The notes under the pieces were generated by a model. That model worked only from the letters and a program-made list of their open reading frames with translations. It was not told the DNA's origin and did not search any database. Below are positions 11,046 through 21,199 of a DNA stretch of 64,000 nucleotides, piece by piece. The stretch's first letter is position 1, and the number at the start of each line of letters is the position of its first letter. Source of the stretch: Marasmius tenuissimus (lineage: Eukaryota; Basidiomycota; Agaricomycetes; Agaricales; Marasmiaceae); assembly GCA_029532415.1 (NCBI GenBank), contig JAQOTA010000050.1:1860001-1924000 (forward strand), written 5' to 3'. The translations under genes were made by a program, and so were the position numbers.

Positions 11046-13953
11046 GGAATAGTATCATTTCTGGGTGTATACAAAGTTATCAAGAATAGAAATATACTGG
11101 CTTGACTCGAATGGTTTTGCCTTTTCAAGCCCTTGCATTTTTTTGAGTTTCTGTGAATTGTTCTGAGTGTGTTCTGACCAGCGTTTAGAATTAAGCGCCG
11201 GCGACAGAGATGTCGTTGCCGGCTGTTCCAACGGATATACGTATACCGGCAGGCAATCTTGTTTTGTCTCGAACTTCCATCTGCCTGAAAGGAGCTTCTC
11301 CTCTCTCGGAAACCACATACTCGACCCAAGTGACAGTCTACCAAGCCAATATGCAAGACGAGAATGAGAGGCCTTCAAATAGAGTTGGGATAGGATGGAT
11401 AGGGCAGGTTGAAATTTAGGGAAAAGGCAAGGAGATAGATGGTATGTTCACTTGAGTTTCTCCTCATTCTTGGACTCAAAATGATTCCCGTACCTCCAGG
11501 ATTGAGACACAGCTCTGCTAACTCTCTTCCGCGACAAAGCTATATCATAGCTGCACCTCACCTCGAGGTTCTGGTTCTCTAGCACAGACCATGCTCGGTC
11601 ATGTTCCCCCCATCTGTCGAACCCAACCTTTGGACTTCCTTTTCATTTTCTGGAGCAATTATCTCCAAATGTCTCCAAAGGACCTGAACGTATCTCCGTC
11701 TACTACAATGGAATCCGAGAACGGGGCCCTTTTGTTCTTACAGGGCTCGCATCTCGAAGCTCCGACCTCCCAATGACCCAAACACCTCTTGAAGGTGAAA
11801 GGTACGACCGAGTCTGGTCGAATCGTGACCGTACAACGCCGGTCTTGGTTCATTCTCTCGTCGGGAATCCTACCAAAAAGTGCAATAGCGAGGCTTCGAT
11901 AACATGCGTCAGACAACGCAAAGTCCAAGCGCGAATTCACGAAATCACGCCCACGCCCTTGTTCTCCACTTTAGGGCAACTGTCTCGACCCAACTCCCTC
12001 GGTCTGTTCTGCATCAACTACATTACTTGACCTTACGCATACGGAACCATATTCGCCTGTCGGACGACCCCTCCATCTCACTTTGGAACCCACTCTTACC
12101 AATCATGCCCATCCCAACTCCAATCTATCTACTCTACTCCGGTCATCCCAAGACCCTTCTCAGTCGTGCGCCGTAACCCGTTCCTGCCCATTAGATGGTT
12201 GTTGCTGGGCTTAGACGCCGTTGGCGTTGACGTCGTTGAGCATCCACTTCAATAATATACGACTCTCGACGTTGCCAGCTGTTGTCGTTTATTCGAGGTT
12301 GCTGGTACAATGTCGTAGCCAGCTTTGCCGGTAATGCCGGTGGGCGTGCTCGCCGGCGCCAAAATTCACGCATAGGTGATTTTAAGCGCCGGTGACAACG
12401 CTTTTTTTTGATCAACGTTGAAAACGTTGACCAACACAGGAGCTACTGGTGACGGCAAAAACCGTTGTCACCCAGCTCAAAATTTTTGCCTTACTCTGGG
12501 CCTTTTTGTCACCGTTGCTGCCATCATTGTGCTCGCTGGCGCTTAAATTCACCCATAAGTGAATATTAGCGCCGGCGACAACGTACTTTCGTCAAAATAC
12601 GGTCAAACCAGGGATTGCCTAAACCACCACCCACTTCATACCCACCTCTCTGGAATCACCATACATTGTCGTTCTCCAGGGTCCAGACCAGCAATCGCCG
12701 CAAGTCTACGTCCTTTGGAATCGCCCGGTAGGCGTGCTAGCTGGCACTTTGATTCACCGAGATGAATATCAGCACCAGCGAGATGTGAGCTCAGCCCACG
12801 GATCGGCCAAGACCAACAATCAACTCACACCTCTCCTCACTCAATGCACTGATGGCTACGTCTCGTTCGTCTTGCCCGCCGCCGTCTACTGCTTGAACGT
12901 CATTCGTCACCGTTGTCTCCATTCATCCCCGACGCTATATCTGTCTATGTATTCCGAATAGGTGAGCTTGTTTGTGTTCATCTTTTAAAATTTCTAATTA
13001 GTTGTCAGCAGAGCTTTTTTGCAAGTGTTGGCACGTATATTCGCCACCAAGACCAAACCGTTTTTCTCCGAGGAAGTTGGCTGCATGATGTTGACTTTGC
13101 TGCAGCGGGATAGGCGACATCCATGGCTCTTTGTACGCCATCTGTGTCTCGTCGATACAGACAACGCAAAGTTCAAACGTGAAGCCGAGCACCTATCTTT
13201 TTCCCGATGTCACCAGTGTAATGTCGCCTACCGTCCCATATCAACGAATTCCGCCCGACTACCGACTTTCACCAACTTCCACCTACTCTCACCATTTCTC
13301 CCCTCTTTAATCTCCCCGGTTCTCTCTTTTCGTGATCCCTGACCCGACTCCAACTATTTTCATAACGATCCTTCCGATAGACGGCCAAGTCCTCCAAACA
13401 CCCTCTGAATTGGAGGCCAGGTGTTGATGTTGCTGGCTGTTGCCGCTCGACGTTGCTGGCGCTCGAGGTTGCCGGTGTACAACGTCGTCAGTGTTGCGGG
13501 TATTGCGGGTATTACCGGCAGGCGTGCTCGCCGGCGCTAAAATTCACGCATAGGTGATTACTAGCGCCGGCGACAACGTATTAAAAAAACGTGAACAACA
13601 TGAGGTCAACCTACAGGTTGACCAAAACCATCACCACTCAGCTCACATCCCCTCTCACTTAACACATCGACGACGACGACGTGGTTTATTGTCGTCTTTG
13701 CTACTCTATCATCGCCGACGTTCATCGTCAACGTTCATTGTCAACGTTCATCATTCGTTCATCCTCATCGCCGTCTATCCTCCCTACCGCCATCTATCCT
13801 CCCTACTGCCGTCCACCAACCTCGTTGCATTCATCCAAGCCTGCCGCCGTTCATCACCATCGTCACCGCTGGGCCATACCTCCCTTCTTATAACCTTTCT
13901 GCGATCCATTAACAGCCGAAGGCGATTGAGGACGACAACATTATCTCTCAAAA
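11046..13953. repeat. Palindrome-rich spacer inside the transposon
   Basis: No convincing gene. Holds four imperfect palindromes whose arms match AGCGCCGGC and enclose a TTCAC...GTGA core: about 12352..12393, 12535..12577, 12740..12779 and 13530..13571. A related half site lies near 11189. About 130 bases around 12255..12405 and 13425..13575 are similar direct repeats (cgacgttgc, cgaggttgc, ggcgtgctcgccggcgc). The pattern looks like head-to-tail copies of a short element, or a block of protein-binding repeats. Confidence 0.6.
13530..13571. repeat. Best-conserved palindrome of the spacer
   Basis: Arms GCCGGCGCTA and TAGCGCCGGC are perfect 10-base inverted repeats enclosing an inner imperfect TTCAC/GTGA pair. 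Three less perfect copies lie upstream. Confidence 0.7.
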
Positions 13954-16900
13954 ATGGAAGATGTTACAATGGAAGATATCGCTATCCCCACTAATGACTT
14001 TGAAGACGAATCTGTAATGGTTCCATTCACCCCCGCTGTAGCACGAGAGTTTCTCCAGCGCTTGGGACTCCACACAGAATCTCTGGGGGCCCCATCAGAG
14101 TCCATGAATCGGATAGTATCTTTTTTGGAACAGATGGCTCGTGAGTATGATAACCTTTTGACTGGCGTTGTATGTCGTTTACTTATGCACAACAGGACCA
14201 CGCTCCCCTATACCTGAATCATCTTCACCACCTCGCGGCTCGTCTTCACCAGCTCTTCCATCTTCACCGTTGTTGTCAATGCTGCCACCATCGTCGCCCC
14301 CACAGTCATCGTCACCACCATTAAGTCCAACACAGCCGGCGCCGCTCATGTCATTCCCACCACCTCCTGTCACACCTCCCCCAATATCCTCGCCTTTTGC
14401 GTCACTCTTCTCGCTTTCACCACTCTCACCGCCACCCCCAACTCCACCATCTCGCCCACCTTTGCCTCTGCCATCACCAACAACCCTACAGTCATCGACG
14501 ACCTCACTGCCGTTACTGCTATCAGCAACGAATTTCGCAACAAGTTCTTCGGCAATGCTCTCCAACGTTCCCAACCCGCTTCTGAACTCGTCATCAAGTA
14601 GACTTTCGACTCCCAAAACAAAGATCGTACGACATCATGACCCCTTTGAGTCCGATACAGAGTCCGATACAGCGACCGAAGGCGGAGTTAATAATGTTGC
14701 AGCAGCCAACAAAACTCCCCATAGATGGGATTATGATCCAGCAGTGGATCCGTGGTTGCTCACTCAGGTGGACCCTTCTCGTTCAGAAACGCCTCAACCA
14801 CCTCAACCACCATTTCCCTCTTCGTCGCTGGACACTACGGTGTCTCAGCAACATCTAAACATGTTGCGTTTGAGGGGAGGTGTCTGGACTGAACAGTGCA
14901 GGCGAAACTCGACGCCACTGGACAGGGAAACTAGTGCGAGTGTTGTGAATAGAGCTGTAAACGCTGATTCGGCCGGAGGAGCATTGGAAAGCGACGAGAC
15001 GTGGGACGAACAGCAAGAACCAGAATACAGCGACCAACAACTCGAACAAGAGAACCCTTCGTTAGCAAACAATTGGTTGGTCAACAAGGGAAAGAAGACG
15101 AACCTCAATCCGAAATCTTCCATCACCTCCGTCGTCATGTTCGAGCTGTATAACAAATGCGTTACAACGGATGAACAAAATTCTTGGGTGGAGTATATGA
15201 TTTCAGCCTTCGACGGGGACGGGGACGGAATCGAATCCTCTGTTCAAGTGCCTAATCCAGGGGACGACGTCAGTCTTGCTGTTGCGGCTGAGATGATCTG
15301 CAAGGGCGATGCAAAGGAGCAGGCACTGGGTTTCATGAACATGCTCTCTCTCATTAACTTCCGGATACGCGTGGAACGGTGCGTAGATCTGGTTTTGTAG
15401 GACAATGTGAGTAACTGATTTCACGATCAGCATTCGAAGGATGACGACCGGGTCATTGAGAGACATCTACGACGAGCACTTGGATAACACAGATGTGGGG
15501 AAGAGGGTTTCCTACGGAGCGTTTTGCCGATGGGTCAGTCAAGGAACGACGTTCGCCGAGCTAGTATCAGCAGGCACTGTCTATCTTCTGTTCCTGCTTG
15601 CAGCGGCCAGACTCCGGAGTCGATTTGGTCCTTTGGTAATGCGAGACACCCCTGTTGTTTGCAGAGCATTTTTAAGACCCGACGATGGAGGTTGGTCTTT
15701 TATTGTGCCTAAATTTCCTCGCCTTCTCACTGACCCATCGATAGATTCAGATTTTGGGAAGCTAGTGAAGATGGTATTTATCCCAGCATTAAGCTCACTT
15801 CGGAGACGTTTGGCCATAGCCATCCCATCTGCACTACCACGGGGAAGTCGTCATATTCTTGGACTACCCCACTCGGATGTCATCGACTTAACAGACCTTC
15901 AACAAGCGCGAGCTTATCATTCATGTCTTTCACACAAGTGCGTATTTCTCTCTCGTATAGCATTCTATTGATTGAGTCATGAGCAGTGGATGGGGACAAC
16001 CCGAACGTGACGAGAATGCTTGGAAGACTTTCCAGCTCTCTCCGTCTGAGACCCCCCCCAACACTATCCTCATAAACGGTCACTCTGTTGTACGGCTGCA
16101 TACAGCGCCAGTGGATCAAAACCCCCAACTAGAACGATCTACTGCTGCACCAGTCAGTGTGACCCGAGTAGATACCCAGTTCAATCCCGCCGACAAACGC
16201 AATAAGTTTCCTTGCCAGAAGGACATGGATAGTCGCATAGCCTGGACACTCGGGAGAAGGGCATTGCTGCCAGCGGCGTGTATCCGACCAACATTGGTCG
16301 ATGAGTTTATTCAGAAAGTAGGTCACTCTCCCAGTCACGACGAGAAATACCAGAGTGCTGAAAAATCACCAGATTATGGAGAGCGTGCAGGAGGGATATC
16401 GCATAGATCCCGATTCCTACCTATACTACGACAGAGACCAGCTAGGCGACAGGTATGTGTACCTCGTTGTAGCTTGAGTTGAACTCATAGGTGTTCCAGG
16501 GTCCTGGACATACGTGACAAGCACGGAGAAACAATCGTCCTGATTGGGTGCACAATACCAAGTCAACTAATGGCGGGATTACTGGTCTTCATTCAAACTT
16601 TATTCCCCGAGTTGTGTCACACGGATAGCTCGAACGATGGGCACCAGAAATTCAAATGTAGCCACCTCAATATCTATAACCGATATGCTACCAGAGTAGG
16701 TTTTCAGGTCGTGAGAAGGATCTATATGCAGCTAACAATTGTTGTGCACAGGGTGACGATGCGCCTCATGATGCAGATCCCTGGACATTAGAGAAGGAAG
16801 GCAGACGACCACCAGATATCAATCAATTCACGCCTAGATTCTCGGCGGAATTTTACGAGCAAGAGACACGAGGTACAAGATTGTTGACAGCTATGAAGCC

Positions 16901-17390
16901 GCTTTTGACCTATCTGGCTGGCGTGGTATGTTTTCGAGAGTATTTGAAAGTATTTGCTCACGCTCGGGCTGACACGTTCATCCTGTAGGTGAAGGAGAGA
17001 TTCCCTAAAGAGAACGGGGAACTTGTGGCCTTCATCAGTGGTCTGCCCTTGAATGCCGCCTCTCCAGTCCATCCTTGGGGTGGTGTCGCCGTGAACCTCA
17101 ATGCCGCGACAATAGTTCATTTAGATCCAAAGGATCTGAATCTCTGTTTGGTGCTGGCTATCCACGACTGCACAGGAGGTGAACTTGTATTGGAGGGGCC
17201 AGGACTCGTTATCAAACTCAAGTCTGGAGACTTCACGATTTTCCCTTCGAAACGATACAGCCATTACAATCTCGACTTTAAGGGACTGAGAGTTTCTTTT
17301 GCTTTTAGTACAGATAATGCCGCCAAACAGTGGATAGAGGACAACAATGGCTGGCTTCAAAATATCCACATGAAGTCCACCCATACATAG
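13954..17390 (+). CDS. TET/JBP-type 2-oxoglutarate Fe(II) oxygenase with long N-terminal extension
   Basis: Exons 13954..14140, 14196..15378, 15431..15937, 15987..16317, 16373..16452, 16500..16695, 16752..16925 and 16989..17390 give 1019 aa. TET/JBP enzymes oxidise 5-methylpyrimidines in nucleic acid using Fe(II), O2 and 2-oxoglutarate. The C-terminal double-stranded beta-helix shows the HxD of TIVHLDPKD, the TGGELVL turn, GDFTIFPS, the distal His in YSHYN and the probable 2OG-binding Arg in LRVSFAF, so an active enzyme is predicted. The N-terminal part is Pro/Ser-rich (about residues 65-200), then unrecognised helical sequence. A 54-base in-frame segment (15692..15745) may be an intron. Lies inside the transposon, upstream of the companion. 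Substrate is inferred from the family only. Confidence 0.8.
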
Positions 17391-17523
17391 GACTATTATT
17401 TCCGTACTTCTTGTACTCCCGTTACATGTTTTCGTGTTTCAATTAAATTTATACGGTCACCTGACTCCCGCCAGACGCTCATATGAAGCATGCGTAACTT
17501 GTATTGAATCTTCCCTGACTACC

Positions 17524-19797
17524 ATGTCGTCTCTGCCAGCACCTCACAATTCCTCTCTCACTGGCACTAGCCTCGAACGGTCTACTTCAAATTCTGTCGA
17601 GTCTCTGAATCAGAATAAGGATACAGATACAGATACAGAAAGTGTTTACCACGGTCGTCAGCAGGAAAGTTTCTCCGCCGCGTATGCGATGGATCTAGAC
17701 GCCACTCTGACCCAGGTGCACGTCGAGGCCAACTCTCCGGGATTGTATTCCGACGAGCCTGTTCCTGACAGCGTTCTTGGAATGGTCATGATGGAATTGA
17801 AGATGATGAGGTCAGTATTGGTCTATAGTTCCCTTGCTGAGTGAGTACTAAGTCACGACTCTATAGACAAACAGTCCACGATGCCATCCTCATGCGAGCA
17901 CCAAGTCTGATAGAGTCGGACGGCAAATCAGAGGGGCTTGTAGATCTCAAAGGCTTCACAGGGTTTACTGAGCTAGACGAGAAAGAATATGGCAAGGTTA
18001 AGTACTGGTATCCACATCAATACAAGGAACCCAATAAGAAGAAGGAGAAGAAGACCAAGGGGAAGGGGAAGGAGAAGGAGAAGGACAACGAGGAGGAGAC
18101 GCCTGCCAAAAGGGGTCGAGCACGCCGTTCAGCTGATGAAAATGTCGCGTACCAATTCATCGAAGATCCACAAGGTAACACAGTGCCTGGGCAGCGTGTC
18201 ACTACAATCAACCGGGACGTGCGCTCGTTCTACCGACTCTATTTCAAGAAGGGTCTCATTACGTCTGGCGGCTGGGACCAGATCTCACCTCTCGTTCGCA
18301 TTGCTTTCTATATCCTAATGCGCATTCTAGCCCCCGAGCTACAACTATGTTTTGGAAACTGGAAAGCTGACCGCATCGGGAAGAAGACGTTTCCAGGGTG
18401 GTGGCAAAACCATCGGAATGATGATGAAGATGACGATGAGGAGGAGTTGAAGGACGAGGTCAAGGAAGAAGATTCTCAGATGGCCGCAGCGGCGGTCCCG
18501 ACGGGTGGGGAGGATGGAGTAAAACCTATGGATGTCGATGCGATCAACGATGCCTCCACCTCCACCGCTGCCTCTGCCTCTGCCTCCGCACTTAACATCA
18601 ACTCTAATCACACTACCTCAAATGACACCAATGCTAACGACCTGATGGACGTTGTGGTCAGAGTGGATGCCCCAGTTGACCCAGTTGAAGACGCTCCAAA
18701 TGCCCCGGTTGACCTGGTTGACCTGGTTGAAGACACTCCAAATGCTCGGGTTAGTGTCGCCCCAGTCAGCGTCGCCTCAGTCAAGGAGGCCACGGTTGGA
18801 AAGGAGGATTCGGGGCCATGTGGGACTAAACGACCACGGTCTGAAACTCAGACACCGTCCTCCAGTGATCCCGAGGGAGATCAAGAGGTTCTTCCGCCTT
18901 CAAAGAGAGCAAGGTCGGAAGATTCGGCTCAGCAGGCTAGATTCCCAAAGGTGACGTCTAACTTATTCATCTGGTAATTCTATTAGCAACTGTCTAACAG
19001 AATTTGGCTCCAGCTTAACATTGTCCTGTATGAATTTCATTATCATTTGGAGACGTTCCTCACTGACTGTACTTCCTCTGTTTTCAGATTCAACAAGAGT
19101 AAAGAGGTGCCACTTCCCCTCATTTGCGGCGACAATACAACACCTGCAGATGGCGCTACTGGATCGTCTACTCAGGAGAATAGCGATGTTCCTATTTCGG
19201 ATATTCCTGAAGACGAGGTAGTCACTGGCGACAAGCTCTCTTTGCCCACACCCCCGCAGACACAAACAACAACGACACCAACACCAACACCAACACCAAC
19301 ACCAACACCAACACCAACACCAACACCAACACCAACACCAACACCGACGCCCTCCGGATCGAACACCCAGTCAACAACTCCAACACCCTCTGGATCCAGT
19401 TTGAAGATCAAGATAAAGCCCAAGAAATCAGCTGGAACGTCGACCGACGCCAAAAACTCTCGCAAAAAGTCGCCCGGCGGTCGGAATGTTATTCCGCGAG
19501 TTATCAGGCCACTCACAAATCCGGATCGGCCTCTCACTATGAAAGGGACGACGGCCGGCTCACCCTAGTAAATATGTTTTGACTTCACGCCCACTTCATT
19601 CACTGATTCCTTGATTCTTCCAGTACTGCCGCCAGAGCTCACTACCTCAGAGATTTCCCTGTATCCACAATCGGTCAGTTCTATGCATGGCTTCCAACAA
19701 TTGATCCCAATCTTTGGGCGGTATGTGATTTTCCTTCGAATGTCGTAGCATAAACTAATAAATGACAATTGAACAGGCTTTCCACGATGTCCCTTAA
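17524..19797 (+). CDS. Transposon companion protein of unknown function, 680 aa
   Basis: Exons 17524..17810, 17867..18950, 19014..19567, 19624..19720 and 19777..19797 give 681 in-frame codons including the stop. Starts 133 bases after the oxygenase stop, same strand. Features seen: a lysine/glutamate-rich basic stretch near residue 155, a Trp-rich helical block (RDVRSFYRLYFKKG ... GNWKADRIGKKTFPGWWQN), long acidic and Val/Asp/Pro repeats, a nuclear-localisation-like TKRPRSE and PPSKRARSE, a Thr-Pro repeat, and a C-terminal QFYAWLPTIDPNLW tail. Basidiomycete transposons with TET/JBP genes are known to carry extra proteins, including divergent HMG-like ones; the Trp-rich block might be such a domain, but I cannot show it. 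A 60-base in-frame intron at 19028..19087 is possible. Confidence 0.7.
19267..19346 (+). repeat. Hexanucleotide microsatellite ACACCA/CCAACA in companion gene
   Basis: More than ten tandem six-base units, read in frame as a Thr-Pro repeat. Length is probably variable between strains. Confidence 0.85.
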
Positions 19798-19899
19798 GTT
19801 CAGGTATGTTCGAAAGCTTCATTTTCATATTCAGACAGCTCACAACCTCTTGGAAAGGCTACGGATTGAATCCAACAAGACTTGACGTTGACAATACTT

Positions 19900-20472
19900 C
19901 ACCTTCCTTCTGAATATCGCCCCCACCGCACGAGCTAGCCATGTTTTCTTGTTTGATTAGGATCTTTTCGTGATTCCTGGTCACATATTGGACCTTTTTG
20001 GACCCACTTCCCAGCTATTCCTAGATATTCCCACCTATTACGACAAATCCAGTATCGTACGATAGCGAGTAATATGACCGATCCAATTCCCCACAATAGC
20101 TTGAAGCGCGATCCGAGATAATAGCTGAGAATATTCCTACCGTCTGGGCACGATGTCCATATTCGTTGATAATATCAGGCAATAGGTTGATTCAGAATAC
20201 CGGGGAATAGGTCATTCACGCAGCCACGACTTGGTCCAAATTTGGTCTATAATAGCAGAGAATATCTTTATCTACAATGTCGGGGAATAGCTGTCGTTCG
20301 AGTCCATGATGTACCCCTTTTTACCTCTCTAATAGCTGTAAATGGCTGGCAATGTGCAAAAAGGGTTCGATTTTTTACATTGCCAGCTATTGCCAGACAA
20401 ATGCCAGATATTGGGGCGCGATCCCGCGCTTAATGCCTGGGAATATCTGACAAATGCTGAGAATATGTGCTC
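19900..20472. repeat. Right subterminal motif array of the transposon
   Basis: Many copies of AATAG/CTATT and AATAT, often as GGAATAG, CAGCTATT or GAATATC, spaced about 25-40 bases on both strands. Similar motifs (TAGCTATTC, GGATATTCC) occur just inside the left end at about 7590-7740. This is the typical place and form of transposase-binding subterminal repeats. Confidence 0.55.
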
Positions 20473-20484
20473 ATTTTCACTGGG
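20423..20484 (-). repeat. Right terminal inverted repeat of the transposon
   Basis: Outer 12 bases are a perfect inverted match to the left end. Inner similarity includes a shared TGTC-GATATT block at about the same distance from the tip. Confidence 0.75.
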
Positions 20485-20491
20485 ATTGGCC
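20485..20491. repeat. Target-site duplication ATTGGCC, right copy
   Basis: Matches 7490..7496 exactly; abuts the right terminal inverted repeat. Confidence 0.8.
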
Positions 20492-20568
20492 GCTTGAAGT
20501 CCTACAAGTTGAAGGCACTCAGAACGTAAGGACGTAGTCGGCTCGGGTTGATTTCCTGGTGGATTCAC
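20485..20568 (-). pseudogene. 5' exon start of the split C2H2 zinc-finger gene
   Basis: Begins with ATG at 20568 (MNPPGNQPEPTTSLR...) and runs 28 codons to the transposon edge, ending in GCG GCC AAT. The last seven bases are the reverse complement of the target duplication ATTGGCC. Joined to position 7489 on the minus strand the frame continues without a stop (AAN then THLRGPSS). The remainder of the gene is at 6635..7489, now about 13 kb away. Confidence 0.75.
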
Positions 20569-20793
20569 GACGACATGTCTATGCTGCCTGGATGGGTTAC
20601 TGAATGTGAGAAAGGGACATTTATCGAGGAAAGAAGGAGAACGCCATACCAGACAGAGGGATTTGCATCGTTAAGAAGACGGAGAGAGCCTGTCATATGC
20701 GCCTGTCGTCCGTATAGAGGAGAGAGTGTCAAAAAGAGTATTGATGTATGTTTAGTGGGATAGATTGGCCCTTTCATTCAAAGCAAGCTGGAG

Positions 20794-21199
20794 ATGAACA
20801 TGAGAGAGTCTAACGCCGCTGTTCTTGAGTGTTTCGTGTCACTACTTTCCCCGAAGGAGTTCGTAATTTTTTCAGCGCAACTCCATCCGTTCAAAGGACA
20901 TCGGATGTGACTTCTAGTGGGGAAGATGATGATGCGATTCAAGGTGCTGTTCTGTCATATCTGTCTGGAAAAGGTGTATTTTTGCGCTCTTGAACAAATC
21001 CCTTTCCCTAGATTTTCACATCAGTCGCCAACCGAACAAGGCTAAGGACCATACTTGCAAGATGATTAATGCCAGAAGGCGACGATTGGATCTGTAAGTT
21101 AACTCCCTTCCGTATACGCTCTCAGTACACGTTTTCGCATTTTGAAGGTCGCAGAGATATGAACGTCAAACCATCCAACCCCCTCCAAAACGGGTTTAG
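20794..21199 (+). CDS. Small hypothetical protein, 88 aa, four exons
   Basis: Exons 20794..20828, 20876..20973, 21012..21093 and 21148..21199 sum to 89 codons. No family recognised. The product is polar, with an acidic patch (SSGEDDDAIQGAVLSYLSGK) and a very basic C-terminal half (KMINARRRRLDLSQRYERQ), suggesting a nuclear or nucleic-acid-binding role at most. The second intron would be only 38 bases, which is short, so the model is tentative. Start lies 225 bases from the zinc-finger ATG, in divergent orientation. Confidence 0.4.

Larger units (their letters stand above)
7497..20484 (+). mobile_element. Large Tnp2/CACTA-like DNA transposon carrying a TET/JBP oxygenase gene
   Basis: 12,988 bp bounded by CCCAGTGAAAAT at 7497..7508 and its reverse complement at 20473..20484, each flanked by ATTGGCC. 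Weaker terminal similarity continues for about 60 bases (shared ACATA-ATTC, then TGTC-GATATT). Contents in order, all on the plus strand: transposase 7761..11045, a palindrome-rich spacer 11.1-13.6 kb, TET/JBP-type oxygenase 13954..17390, companion protein 17524..19797, and a subterminal array of AATAG/AATAT motifs. All three genes are open with intact splice signals and the target duplication is perfect, so insertion is probably recent. A 7-bp duplication is unusual for CACTA elements, where 2-3 bp is the norm. Confidence 0.85.

Noticed and set aside
12994..13192. Minus-strand fragment CVVCIDETQMAYKEPWMSP, thought of as a mariner DDE remnant
   Set aside because: Only a short DE-like resemblance, overlapping frames, no second catalytic block.
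14179..14616. Gly/Asp-rich minus-strand frame
   Set aside because: Shadow of the Pro/Ser-rich part of the oxygenase gene; composition is a by-product of the coding strand.
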